Below, piece after piece: positions 13,203-25,900 of a stretch of 64,000 nt of DNA; the first letter of the stretch is position 1; each line of letters begins with the position of its first letter. The stretch lies in the NCBI GenBank assembly GCA_013398955.1, contig VWPU01002099.1:69913-133912 (forward strand). The letters run 5' to 3'. Under the pieces are notes generated by a model. The model made no database searches, was not told the origin of the DNA, and worked only from the letters and a program-made list of their open reading frames with translations. The position numbers and the translations under genes were made by a program. The DNA is from Callaeas wilsoni (lineage: Eukaryota; Chordata; Aves; Passeriformes; Callaeidae).

Positions 13203-13262
13203 GGAAAACTATGGTCCAAATACAAAGTTAACCAAGGAAAACTCTACCAACTCATAATAAAA

Positions 13263-13490
13263 TCAATCATGCCTTATAAAAGCATTTGCTTTGCAGTTAC
13301 ACTCCATACTTACTGCATAAGGTTTACAGTACAAAGCATCCATGTAAAGCTGCTGTAAAGGAGGAGGCTGGATGCACTTCCCTCTTCTACCTCGTTTCTC
13401 CTTCCCCATCCAAAAATCACACCTCTTAGATGTCAGACATCTTTTTTTCAGTGTTTGGTCGTACTTACTGCATATTTCAGTACTACTCAT
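13263..13490 (-). other. Two donor-like sites in an open frame, unidentified
   Basis: On the minus strand the 39-nt interval at about 13312-13350 has a good acceptor-like tract (CCTCCTCCTTTACAG), one open frame (QLYMDALYCKPYA) and a consensus donor (GCA|GTAAGTATGG). A second site with almost the same donor context (ATATGCA|GTAAGTACG) lies about 150 bp upstream. Both fall in one 75-codon open frame. There is no family match, and a non-coding transcript or chance are both possible. Confidence 0.15.
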
Positions 13491-13595
13491 AAGAAATTCA
13501 CCTGCAGGTTTTGGACTCTCATTTTTCTTCCTACACTTTTGTGTGTGAAAGACTAAAAGAAATCTAAACTATTTCCCGGAGTTCCCCCAAGTTCT

Positions 13596-13630
13596 CGTGC
13601 AGGGATGTAAACAAAGTACATCCCTGCACG
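13596..13630. repeat. Perfect 14-bp hairpin with 7-nt loop
   Basis: The left arm CGTGCAGGGATGTA (13596-13609) is matched exactly by its reverse complement at 13617-13630, with the loop AACAAAG. The stem is half G/C in an AT-rich context. No associated gene or transposon end is visible. Confidence 0.9.
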
Positions 13631-13748
13631 TGTATTTAGTCTGAGTTAAAGATGATCTCTACAACAAACTGCAATTGCAGAGAGAACCAGTTATGTATAA
13701 CATCATTATCCATAATTAATGCCCTGAAAGGTAACATCAGCTTTACTT

Positions 13749-13796
13749 CATCTTTAAGATCCCTTCCGACACAAACCATTCTAAGATTCTGTGATC
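13749..13796 (+). mobile_element. CR1 3' terminal scrap
   Basis: About 48 bases match the extreme 3' end of CR1 in sense orientation: CTTTAAGATCCCTTCC, then AACCATTCTAAGATTCTGTGAT. Nothing upstream is recognisable as CR1, so this is a severely 5'-truncated insertion. Confidence 0.75.
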
Positions 13797-14599
13797 ATCT
13801 AAGGGAATCTCAGTGTATAGCCCAATTCTACAGTGATGTGACAAAACTTGTCATTGTCAGCTCTACTTCAAATAGAAAAGAAACCTTTGCTGAAACTCTA
13901 ATTGTTTTTTGATGTGAGAACTTTCCAGTTTTGTCTACCGTGGAAATATGGATCAATCTGGACATTTATAAGAAAGGAGAGATATTGGTGCATCATAAAA
14001 TTACCTTATATCTGATGACCCAACTCAGATATTACAACTTAAATTAAAAAATAGTTTATCATGGAAAATGATGTGTCACCATTGATGTATAACAGTCAAA
14101 TGATGAAATGCTTGAACTCAAGTCTCAAGAGAATGCTGGCCTGCCATAGATTCTAGATAACACAGCTGCTTCACCTCTGTCTCTTAACTTCATTTTTTAT
14201 ATTCCGAGCTAGCAAAAATTCTTTCATTTGATTGTTCCATTGATACTAGTGGGCTATCCCATAACCCAAATTCAGTAGTTTTAGATCCAGCAGTGTGTAC
14301 AATCACTATAAGGAAAATTTTATTTTATCATAGCATTTTAAGACAAAAAAAGTGATGCGTTTAAGTCAAAAAAGAGGATTATTCTTCCTTGTAGATACGG
14401 AATTCCTGAATCTCTGATAAGTGATGAGGGATTAAATTGCACTGTCTTCTAAAACATCCCATCTTAAGTAATGGTATCCCTGTGTTACAGAGAACATACA
14501 TCGCCTGAAAGAGTAATAGTTGCTCTATTTAAGTGATTTTCTCTATATCACTTCAAGTAAAAGTTGAATATTGGAGTATAAGATAAGCTGTATCAGTCA

Positions 14600-14660
14600 A
14601 ATAAATATATATTAATATATATTATATAATACATATACACATCAAAATGTGTATACACTA
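14600..14660. repeat. AT-rich microsatellite
   Basis: An imperfect run of TA/ATT units merges into ATACACATATACAC-type alternating sequence. It is a simple repeat and likely to vary in length. Confidence 0.8.
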
Positions 14661-14710
14661 AGCAATGAAGAACATCTCTGTTTCAAGATGTTGCAGCATC
14701 ATTTTATATT

Positions 14711-14740
14711 AAAAAAAAAAAAAACAAAAACAAAAAAAAC
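14711..14740. repeat. A-rich simple repeat
   Basis: A run of 14 A is followed by CAAAAA units. No retroposed gene body is visible immediately upstream, so it is not clearly a poly(A) tail. Confidence 0.8.
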
Positions 14741-16555
14741 CAGTGCCATAAATTAATTTTAGGTGGTTAGGAGGGCTTAGTATTAAAAGGGAAAGAAAAT
14801 GCCTTATTAAAAATTTACCAATTTTTATTTTCATTTATCAGTACAAATCTGGCCATCTTGATGAATCAGTATATATAGAATATTCCAAAAATACTTACCT
14901 GTAATATGACTACACAGAAATCAGAAAGAGGATGAATAAAAGTGGACCAAAATTATTCAAATAATGATTGGAGTTGTGAATGTTGCACTGAAATTAAAAA
15001 GACAAAATGAATGATCTCAAACAAACAAAATACCTGTCTATTGTTCATATATTGTATATGTAGTATTTTCTAGGATAAAGGAAAATATCGTGGCACAGCT
15101 CACTTGAGAAAATAACCCCAGAATGCAGCCAGATGCCCAAGCCAATGGCAATGGGTGAATTCTGCCAATGTCATCTGTTTGTTTTTTTTAACCTAACCAC
15201 AACTCAAAGTAACTAAATGATCCTCTCATCTCACTTTGAAAATAGAGTTAAACAAAGAAACCAAAAATTGTCTCAAAAATCAGTCTTTGTCCTCATTTAT
15301 ATTCTAGAAACTTCAGGTAAAACTGCAGTTTCAAGACTTGCATAAGAATGGTCTACAGAGATGCACCAAACCAGTCCTGTTACCATCCTTCTTTAGTATT
15401 GTCATTTCAAGAGCGATTTGTAATACTCTGATGATACTCATTGAATTTTTTCTGTCTTGCAAAATACTTCCTCTTTTTCACCTAGTTGTTTGAAGTTCTC
15501 CACTCACAGGGAACATAAATTAAGAAGCAATAAAGGGAACCAAGTAAACAAGCCAGACTCCACTTTCTTAAATCCAGAAAACAGTACACTCCAGAATTAT
15601 CCAGTTAAATTCCCTGACTGAAAAATAAAAACTTTATTATCTGGTGTTGCCCATATAAATTAATTTTTAAATAGTTGATTTAGAGATATCAGTTGGAACG
15701 CACTGAAATATTTATGGGCCTACTACAAAGCAAATTAATTACTTGGAGTTCCTTTCACTGGCAATAAAAGACTTTATATCCATTGCACACTCAGATGCTG
15801 TCTTTTCTTATCATCTCCTTCACTCTTTTTGTTTTTTACATCTTCCTTTCAGATTTTTTGTACATTCTCTCTAATCATTAGAGTATCAAAACATTTCCTG
15901 GTCATAAACAACTTTGTAAGGAGAGCTACTCCCTTGTAGGGCAGAATCTAGAGATTAAAATGAGCCAGAAACACTCTTGGAAATCATATGAGTCTTCAGT
16001 TAACAAAAGAATAGGTGGTATTTATTAACATATGTCCTCCTACAAGTCTCTTTTCTGGAACAGTCACAAAAGATATGCTAAGGAAGCCCAAATGATGGAT
16101 GCCCTGCAGGGACTAAGGGAACAGTTTTCATCACTGTGTTCCTAAATGGTTTTACAATGCTACACTGAACTGAACTTCCCTAATGCAGTTTTGACCTTCC
16201 TCGGTGGTAGGATGTACATTTCTGTCAAGTGCTACAAAAGAACGTGGTCACCAAAGAGATCATTCAAGTTATTTTACCACAGATGAGTCTGAATTTCTAT
16301 TTCTACAAGTGAAAAGCTAGAGCTGCATAACAATTTTCTGTACGCTTTGTATAAATACTTGGAACCCATTGTCTCTCACATTTTGATACACAGGGTAGAA
16401 AGGAAAAAATGTGAAAAGATAAAAGGTTGGCTTTTCGCAGTACAAGTAACCAAAAAGCACAGTATTAGGATGCAGAGAGGAGTCTAGCCAGCAAAAAAAT
16501 AGAGCTGCTGTTCACAGCTAAGGTATCATTATGTTACTGACATAGGCACCAAGTT

Positions 16556-16627
16556 TAAAAAAACAAAACAAAAACAAACAAAAACAACAAACAAAACCAA
16601 GAAACAACAACAAAAAGAACAAAACAG
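16556..16627. repeat. CAAA/CAA-rich low-complexity tract
   Basis: About 70 bases consist almost only of A and C, in irregular CAAA, CAAAA and CAA units. The purity on one strand suggests expansion of a simple repeat. Confidence 0.85.
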
Positions 16628-17089
16628 TATATATTCACATGGAAAGACTACTGGACCACCCTTTCTGCCCATTTTTGCTATATCAATTCCAATATCAGGA
16701 ATTTGATTTGACCCTTAGTTCTGAAAGCTCTCTATAAGTGCGGAACCTCCATGCATATCAAAACATGGTTTGAAGAACAAGGCTTGAGACTGCCTTGTTT
16801 ATAAAACAACCCACTTCAGAAGAGCCAAGTGGAATTCCCTGGTTACTCGGGTTTTTTACAAACAGGATGTTGCTCAGATGCTGCTAAGCAGTAATGTTGC
16901 AATTCATCAATTAAAAGGAGTTGGTGCCGTCAACCTGAGTGTTATTTGGAGATGTGTGAGCAGCCGCTCTGCTCTAGTTGATTACAGAAAATGAAGCTTT
17001 TACCACCACATTGACTCTCCAGCTCTAGCATTTCAGTCTTAAGTGAATATTGAGTCATATCTCAGGAACTGTAAGAAACAGCCAAGCAG

Positions 17090-17335
17090 ATGCGCTCAGT
17101 CAGCCTTGTCAGCTTTTCCCTTGTGCAAATCCAAACGTATCAAAGTTTGATTAGCACTGTAGAGAAAAAAGACCATCTGCTAACAAACCAAATGCATGTC
17201 TCGCTGCAGAAAAGGAGCAAAGAGCTGTTAGATACCTGCAGTGCTGAAATGCAAAGGAAGCAAGAAATTGTCATTTCTCTCAAACAAATATGTGCCCAAA
17301 ATAATATGGTAAACTGTGCAACCAACACAGAAAAG
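17090..17335 (+). other. Coiled-coil-like open segment with splice donor
   Basis: An open frame of about 82 codons ends at a donor-like ACAGAAAAG|GTAAAA (17335/17336) in phase 0. The peptide from about residue 13 is polar and helix-like: IQTYQSLISTVEKKDHLL, then SLQKRSKELLDT and EMQRKQEIVISLKQI, with hydrophobic residues at heptad-like spacing. I do not recognise the protein. The 5' boundary is unclear because no strong pyrimidine tract precedes it. An upstream in-frame TAA lies near 17071. It is one of the more protein-like segments here, but still uncertain. Confidence 0.27.
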
Positions 17336-19910
17336 GTAAAACCACACAAGCAGAGCACTTTTTCTTACAGTTCATTTTTGCTTTATGCCAAAACACAGCA
17401 AGTACTGCTGTTGCATCCAGTTTTCTAATCAGATTAAGGAAATCCATTATTCACTGGATAAAATGATCGTGATTATTTTTTTAGTTAATCCTAAAGAATT
17501 TAGATTAAATTCCTAAGCCTGTGTCTGCTTAAATTCCTGCTGAAAGACTTTTGGAACACTCTTTATAGCCATATGCTTAAATGGATAATATAAGGTCACA
17601 TTCAGTAGAATTCTTCAATGAAAGGTATAAAACCTTTTCACAACTCTTTATGCTTTTGAAACATCGGCTTCAGTTGAACAGGAAAAAGAAAAAAGGCCTT
17701 CACATCAATTTTGTTTCTGTTTATCCAACACCTATTGCTCCATAAAGATTGTTAGGAAAACACAGAATTTGGAGTGATATTTTCTTCATGCCTGCAATAT
17801 CTATTACTTCATGAAATAAATGACCCTGCAAAAATGTCAGTTTATGTATTTTAAAACAAGTTTTAATTTAGGCCTCTTGTCACAGTACAGAGCAATATCA
17901 TAATTAATGATGTGAAACTGGTAGCTAAGATGTCATTACACATGGGAATGTCACATTGAATCAAGTTAAACTAGCCACTAAAAAAATTCAGCACTGGAAT
18001 ATTAGTTTTTATACGCACAGTATATCAAGTAAATCTTTGACAAGCCACAAAAAATAGTATGGATTAAATATGATATGAGATGAGCAGATTTGGTACATAG
18101 CTGGCCTAGAATCTCAAAGTGCCAGCAAATCAAGGCCTGTGGGTAAGTCAGGCTATTTATTTGCCAAGCTGACCTACTTCTATTACCCTTATCATTCTTC
18201 TGAATACCATTTACAAGTCTTTCTGTCACAGCAAAGGACAATGTTAATTCATCAGAGTTCTCGTGTAGTTTCTAAGCAGGCTGCATGCCTCCTGAAGCTG
18301 TTTTTACTAGGATTTCTAGGAAGTGCTCTGAGCTGCTCAAAACACCTTTATCCTGTTACCAGCAAGCTTTTTTTAGATCAAATTAGCATCATACCTAAAA
18401 ACCAGGCGTAAAATCAAATTAGCGCTTATGCCAGATTTTAAAATCCTTTCAGATGTTATTTTTCATTACAGAAATACACTTCTTAGTAGCATAAGTTACT
18501 CCTCATCCAAATATTCACAAAAAGATTTTTAAAACACCATAACATAATTGAATCTGCCTAATATTCTGGAAGTATGGAATCTGCTGGAACTAGTTAGGAG
18601 TCAGATAGTCCATTCCCCTTGTGGCTGTGTTCTTGGGGTTCTTATGGGTAGGTAGAGGAGGTGTTGGGGCATGCCTACGCAACAAAATTCCCAGCCCTAG
18701 GGACAGAAGTGGAATTTACACTAGGAAACTGAGCTGTTGCTTTTGTAAAAGTAATTTGTGGCTTACCTTTATTCCATCGTATTCAGTACGTCTTCCCTCA
18801 AGCAGCACACATTATTCATTGACTGACTGGAACAGAACAAAGTCATTTAAAAACAAACAACTACAAAATCTCCAGGTTTTACTTATTGTATATGCATCAG
18901 CTTATGGCAGGAGACAATCACCTGCCTGCTACTAGCATGTTCTTATATATAGCTGTTCTTATAGCAACAAATGAGCACATATAAGAGCTGTTGCAGCTCT
19001 TATGCATGCTGGTGTCTTTTTGTTCCATTTTGTAGTTGAATTTTTTTCCCCTTTAATAATCCTCGTTTATTAATCTTATTTTGTTTAAACTGTATTTGTA
19101 TGTTTGAATCAAAATTTCCCCCTTAATTATGGACTGTACTCCGATGAAGTTTCTCTAGCTACTCATGCTTATGCGATCAGACATAGCAGCTACTGGAAGG
19201 CTTGGCTGCTACCTGGGGATGCAACCAGGCTCATTTTGAACTAGTTTGTTCAGACAAAAACTTCAGTAAGGATTCAATCTCACGGGCTTCCTCCTGACTC
19301 TCCCCTCATATATCCAAACATTTCCACAGGCTTAAATTTAGAAGCCCACACTGCTCCCACTGCAATCATCAGCTGCTTTAACCAGAAAGAGCTGTTGGCT
19401 GCAAAGCTAGGCATACAGCAGTCATTTCTCCACTGTTTTATAGATTCACCTTTAGGCAGTATAAATATTTAACAAGGATGTTTGGGGAGCACCCCTACGG
19501 AGAGTGCTTTCTCTGCCTCTCTCTTCTCCAACAGACATTTCACTTTCCTCTCATGTAACCCCGACTGTCTGCATCTTACACCCATCACCTATCTCTAATG
19601 AGCTCTTTGGTACAAACATACTGAGGCAAGACTTACGGCTCAGACAACATCTGAGTGTCCATCTGCTCCATGTCATTTTTTGCTGCCTTGATACACCATT
19701 CAGCTCCTGAGTTTGTGATGTGATCATGGCTTTGTGTGGAATATTTGTGTAAAAAGTCACATCAACGAAATGCACAACATTGCTAAGTGATGATATGCAA
19801 GTAAATGTACAAATAGATGCTTTTTATTCTGTTAAAAAAGTATGTTTTCAGCAGTAACTGTACTTTGGTTTACACATTGTCCCATTTTATTTTGTTCGTA
19901 AGGGTTTCAA
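17336..19910. other. Unique AT-rich non-coding stretch
   Basis: No gene or transposon is recognised. A short hairpin at 18981-19003 is listed separately. Open frames such as 18621-18935 have no supporting signals. Confidence 0.45.
18981..19003. repeat. 10-bp hairpin with 3-nt loop
   Basis: ATAAGAGCTG, the loop TTG, then CAGCTCTTAT form a perfect 10-bp stem. It is small and may be chance. Confidence 0.7.
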
Positions 19911-20018
19911 CACTACTCATGCAGTCCTGTAGATGACTGAGAAGGGAGGAGAAAAGAGAATTTCCTTTGCTTTTTCTTCTAGTCAGCTCTTAATGTTTTC
20001 ACAAGTCTTTACAGACAT
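19911..20018 (+). repeat. Dispersed repeat, copy 2 of 2
   Basis: This is the partner of 13096-13202, in the same orientation. It keeps the cores TGCAGTCCTGTAGATGACTG and TTCTTCTAGTCAGCTC and the end AGACAT. It differs by scattered substitutions and small indels in the purine-rich middle. The divergence suggests an old family and not a recent duplication. Confidence 0.8.
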
Positions 20019-21555
20019 CACTGCTATAAAAGGTAAGGTAAGAATGGTTGTACGTATACAGAAAAAAGCATTTCATGCTGTGCATGCTGTCTCAGGTCAC
20101 CAGTTATCTAACTTGTACTCATTCATACTCCAAGGGACTTTTCTTTTATTCTTTGTTTCTGTAGGAAGGAGCAGTTAAAATCACCTTTTTTCTGATTTTA
20201 GCATACTGGTACCAAAGGAGGGGTGTAAAGAAAGGCAAGGGGATGGGATACAACAGCACATCACCACTAATATCATCTCTAGGGAAGACTTGGTGGACTA
20301 CTGTTGCTTTGCTCTTACCTCTATGAATGTAGGAAATGTACATTTGTAGGAAAAGGATAGATCCAGCGTGTAAGGCATAGCCCTGTGTTCACAGATAGGA
20401 TGCCAATCTCAGTTGATGTTCCCCTTCATATCCCACAGTCTTTATTCCTTAAGGATGAAGCCATTACTTTTTTCTGAATTACCTCCTTTCTAACCTTTTA
20501 AAAGGGCGGGGCTGGGAGGAGGATTGGGGAGGGTTGGCAAGAGAAATGTGCCTTGATTTGCGCTATAATGGATTTCATTCCTTAAAGTAGTGCTGGGCAG
20601 ATATTGGACAGGTAGGCCTTTAGTGTAGTTATTAATTCTGTACCTAAAATATCTCACTATGGAGCAGGAAAATGCAGTAAACAAAGAACGTCACTGCTCA
20701 CTGCAGTAAAGACATCACAGAGGGTCTCAAAACTCAGCAAAGTTTCTAGGGCATGCAAGGGATAACAGACCATAAGAATGTGCTATGTATTATGCAGCAT
20801 GCCTTCTCCTAAGGTACCATAAAATTGTCAAATCTAGCAAGGGGCATTTGGTTCAAGTGACTAGATGAAAGTGAGGTAGGTCACCTTGTCAATCTGAAGG
20901 CGTATATGGTAAAACACTGGCAGCACAATTTTGAAGGTGGGAGAGGAAAATGAAGTGAACATTTTCCATTTGAAATTCAAGCTTATTCAATGAAAATACC
21001 CAAGAGAACACGGCCGATGTATAGAGGTCAGCTCTGTGCCAACCACTGCAAACTGGAAAAGGCTCAGAGACCAAATTATTCCCTTTGTATGCTGAGATGC
21101 AGATGCTGTGAAATATTTAATATTTATAAATAAGGATTAAAATAATATTGCATCAAAATATCAACTCTTTCAAAGGGCAGCTCCTGGCCAAAAAAGGGAA
21201 GTTTGAATAACACCCTACAAAAAAAACCCAGCCAAACAAACAAACCAAAAAAACCCTACCAAACACAGCAAGTCATGCTGCCATGGTAGTTTACAGACAG
21301 ACTGAGTAACAAGATCTGTGCTGTGAAGAGCCTCCAGTCTCAGCTGAGAGTTATACATCCAGAACAAGGAAATGGAAGAACAAGGATGTGTGAGGATACA
21401 CATTTTCATTAAGTAGCATTTCAAGAAACAGGAGAAGCCCAAATATCAGTTTGCTGCTGCTGAATGGTAAAGCCCTTCTCTACCCCCTCCTCTCAATAAT
21501 TTTTGCCTCACACCCTTAAAATCAAACACCCTTCCTGCATCAAATTCTCTTCTTC
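20019..21555. other. Unique non-coding stretch
   Basis: I see no gene. A donor-like AAAAG|GTAAGG occurs at about 20034, directly after the dispersed repeat, but it has no accompanying open exon. An A/C-rich simple tract lies at about 21219-21257. Confidence 0.45.
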
Positions 21556-21606
21556 CAGAATCAGAAAAGCTGGAAGGGACTTTTGGAGGTTCTCTGGTCA
21601 AACTCA
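21556..21606 (-). mobile_element. Possible old CR1/L3-like 3' end
   Basis: The plus strand reads AGAATCAGAAAAGCTGGAAG then GGACTTTTGGAGGTTCTCTGGTC. This resembles the reverse complement of a CR1-type 3' end (GAATCA..GGTTGGAAGGGACCTCTGGAGGTCATCTGGTC). Only about 50 bases are recognisable, so the remnant is old. Confidence 0.5.
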
Positions 21607-22951
21607 TAAATCTCTCTCCTCCTTCCTCCAAGCTAATTTGGCATATTGGCTATTGCCAGTAGTTACCTTAAAATCTACTTTAAAAAACCCAGAAGTGCTT
21701 TTTTCCATCTTAATAAGTCGTACTGCATCCCAAAAAGAACCTCTGAGGTCAGATCTAGTGTAAGGGTAGGACCTCAAAACTGGGAGAGAAGAAACACAAG
21801 CAAGATTCCTCTTTCTGAAGGCAGCAAGGCATTACTTGAGTTCAACTACACACATAGTCATCCCATCCTCTCTGATCCACCCCTTGTGGAATATTGCTAA
21901 ATTAGTTTTAATTTTGTATTTTTCTTTTGTTTCCAATAAACTAGCTCAGTAGGTTCAGGGAAGCAGTGCATTGTGTATCTCTCTGAAAGCGTGCTGTCAG
22001 GACCATTTTTATTTTGCTCTGCCTTAGGAACTCTTCTCTAGCAAGGGAAACAGACATGTTTACTGAGGCTAAGATGACTGCAAATGAGAGATTAAAGATC
22101 CATGAGATTTGTCACCCTAAATCTCATAGGTATAGCTCAAAAACCTTGTTGTATGACTCTTGAGGTTATTTTCCTCTAGCACATGTTTCTGTATCTAAGC
22201 CCACTGCTCTCTGAATGACCTCACTAGAAGCACTTCAAGGGATTTGCTCTGGTGCTATGCTTCTGATACAGCCAAACCATGAGGGATTGCGCTGGGAGCC
22301 AAGCCAAAGTAGGTGCTACAACCAACCACTGCTACATGCTGCGGACTGCGTGACTCTGCGATCTGCTGGGAGCATTTCTCTCCTTTGGATTCCTTTGCTT
22401 TAAAGATGTGTGGGTGTTTGGTGGCTCGTTGTTGTTGTTTAAAGCAATACCCACTAACTACTATCTTACTTTTTCCATAACCAAAATTTATTTTAAAGGA
22501 AGTGGAATTTCAGGCAAATAAATTTAATTCTGCCTTGCCCCTGATTCAATATTTATTTCCCCTTCTTTTAAGGGCATCACACTGGGCTCTCAATTCCATT
22601 TTCAAGCCAATCTCAGACAAGTACCAGTTCTTACCCTTTCCCAGACAGGTGGCCAGCCAAGAGATTTTGAAGCATTAGTGCTCAACTCATTTAGACTTCC
22701 TTCATGACTGAGTGATTTCTGGGAGGGAACTCAACCTCTATGACCTCCCACTACACTGTACTTTGCTGCTAATCACTCTGCCATCAGTCTTTGAAACGCA
22801 ATTTTACGTAATCTGCACTGGGCAAAAAGAATTAGAAGTATTCCAACAAGCCTGTTGCTCTACTTCTGCAATCAAGTTACAATGTTACTTTTAACCAAGT
22901 GTTTTCATCTGCCTTTATATACAGATAAAGTTCTCTGTATTTATACATTTT

Positions 22952-22973
22952 TATCTGCATATATATGCAGATA
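22952..22973. repeat. Perfect 22-bp palindrome
   Basis: TATCTGCATATATATGCAGA followed by TA is self-complementary over all 22 bases with no loop. It lies in an AT-rich context that also contains partial repeats of CAGATA nearby (22920-22980). Confidence 0.9.
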
Positions 22974-25900
22974 GATTTTTATGTGCCTGAAGAGATAACT
23001 CATTTAAAGACTATGGTGATAAATTCAGAAGCTTAAACAAAAAATATTAAAATATCCAAGGCATCCAATAATATATAATGGGAAGGTGAAATTTCAATAG
23101 AAAATATTTACACTTCGTATGTTGCATGCACTAATCTGTAATAATCCTAAAATCACAAGATAATAATATTAGTGATTTGAATGAATACTGACCTCTGACT
23201 CTTACTTTCATAAATCCTAATTATAAACTGCATGCTGGAAGTTCTGGATGTTCCAGCTGCAGCAGCTATTTAAAATGTATGGCTCCTTCTCCTCAAATTA
23301 CCAGCAGTCCCTTGCAGAAGCTGCAGAAGAGATCACACCAGTGCCTCAGTTGCCTCCAGCATGCAGAGCACTGCCACCTGATAAGAGGCCAGCACAGCCA
23401 CACAGGCAATGACAGCCCTAAGTTGGAGCAGCTTAAAAGTGAATGGATATTACTTCAGCTGCTCCTGCCAGCAAGATGGTAGTTTTTAGCTGAGAGCTGT
23501 TTGTCTTAAACTATCACAGCTGGGTTTCTCCAGCTGCAGGAAAACTGACTGCAGTTTTTGGTGGTGTTACTTTACAGTGGGGGACTGATGGTACTCAGGC
23601 CTGTCAAATGTCACATAAGATTTTAATGATAACATAGTCGATAGCTGTGCTGTATTTGAGGATACTTTCTCATTTGAAATCAAATATGGGAAATGCTTCT
23701 CTGCCAGAAGAGCTCAAGGGTGAAATAGGATCATGCCTTTCTTGAAAGCTTCACATATTCCTCTCCTGTGCACATTATGCTTTAGCAGATCTGAGCAGAG
23801 TCTTGCATGAAGCGGTCAGGGCTGAAGCTGGGGTTGCCCAAGAGAAGTTGGAAAGGAGTTGAAGGAGCAGTGGATGTCAGATGTAGTCTGTAAAGCAAAA
23901 AGCAAGGGACCAAGGAAGAAATGAGAAAGCCTCAATTGGCATAAGTGCAAGTCAGCAAGGAGAACAAGCGGTCAAAGGATGACTTTTTTTGATTGTGAAT
24001 GCTGGTGTTTCCACTAGCTTCACTGCAATGAGTCATAAATGGTCAGCAAGAACGGTTCTCTCTCAGTTATTGGCACCTAAGTTAAAAAATTCAGACCAGT
24101 GCTACAGCAAAGAAAGCAAACTCACTCTCAGGCTAAGCATTGCACTCATATTCCAGCCCCCTCCTTTCACAAGGGAGAGAAATGGTGTCTGCCTTGAGTT
24201 CAAGAGCTCAGCAGTCACACTTAAATGCTCTACAAGGAACACTGTACAGTTATAGCTGCAAAGGAAATATGGGGATCCTCACGCAACTTTGGACTGGTAG
24301 TGGCAGCAGTCTGACATTTTATAAACCTAATGGAGAAAGGCAAGGCAGAGAGAGCCTCTCGCTTTTTTGGAAAAGCACAGCTAGAGAAGGGGTTACTACT
24401 CAAGAGAAAACAATAAAAAAGTGTTTGTAATATATGCTGATAATTGAAGAACTGCTTAATCCTGTTCATAGGTCTAATAGCTTCCAAGGGAATTTAAATA
24501 AGTTAGTGAGGTTTAACATTCCTCTGAGAGATGAGCCTATGCATAACCTTGTATTTAATAATTAAAAGTCTTTTTGATATGTAGGACCCAGAAAATTGAT
24601 TATAGTAAATTATAGTCTGAACAACCAACCACTTGACGCTATGAATAATGCAGGAAAACTTCAAGACCAAACTTATCACGTGTGGATGGTCTACTGAGGA
24701 TATGGGGCAAAGGAGGACTTGGCTGAATAAATGAGAACCACATGCTCTTGAAGAAGAGGAATAACATCATCGTCTGCTTCCCCTTCCTTCTCATTAGCAC
24801 TAACCACAGAGTGGCAAAATGTGCATAATTTCAGCAATTATGTGAACAGTATAATAATAATAAAAGAAACTTTATCCCTGAACTGGGCTGAATGTCTAAA
24901 GAAGAAAAAACCTGCCAGAAAATTGAGACCAAAAAAGAAAAAAAATCCACAAAAGGAGCTGGAAAAAAAAGGACATTAAATAGGTAGAATGAACTGGCTT
25001 TACTGTGTCTAAGTATCAATTGGGTCAAAAGAAGGGCAATTCAAATAAAATAATAACTCAATCTAAGACACACGGACAGAAGCTGTTTTACTTAAATAAC
25101 AATTTATTTAGATTAAATATTTTATATGTTATTCCAGTAACTGGGCTAGCTATAAACAAACATAGATGTATACAAGTAAAAAGAATATTAACGTTTAAAC
25201 ATAGAAAACCTTGAATCTCCACCTTTTTATCCCTCATCACCCCTCTTCCAGAAATCAATCCCTGTATTCCAGAAGATGTTATTTCAAATTAGCAAACAAA
25301 GACTTTGCCAGTAAGGTCATAATGTCACAGCTGAACAAAAGGAAACATTATTGGGGAATATAGAAAATAGAATTTCAAAGGTAATAGCAGTGTAAAACTA
25401 CTTTAAAGCAAGAACATCTCAATACTACCTCATGTGAAGGAAAGCATTTCTGCACCTCAGGCCACTCTGAATTCTACCAACACAATAGTCATCGATTATC
25501 CTCAAGTCCTATTCACATAGAAAATACCACATTCTCAGCCTTTTTGCTGTTATTGACCTGTTCCAAACCAGAGAGGTATGCCATCATTTTCTTCATACAG
25601 GGAAGTGATAAAACAAAATTACTTCATTCAGCCCTCTTTCCATTCCCCGTAGATTTTCTATGAACCATCATGGACAATGTACACTACAAACCCAAAAAAC
25701 ATGCACAGACAATCAAGCCAAGGTGACAAAAGTATTACACACAGAAGTCACACTCTATCAGCTTAACTAGATTTTATTTAAGCAGGTTCTATTTAAGGAT
25801 GTGCCACAGTTTAACCCCATCTGTCAATTAAGCACCACACAGCTGCTCACTCACTCCCTCCAGCAGGAGGGAGAATAGAATTCAAAATGCAAAAGTGAGA

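Larger units (their letters stand above)
13797..17089. other. Unique AT-rich non-coding stretch
   Basis: I see no gene. The stretch contains an AT dinucleotide-rich run (14600-14660), an A-rich run (14711-14740) and a CAAA-rich tract (16556-16627), and is otherwise featureless. Confidence 0.5.

Noticed and set aside
24140..24487. Overlapping 85-96-codon open frames on both strands
   Set aside because: There is no splice context, no recognisable motif, and no reason to prefer one frame.
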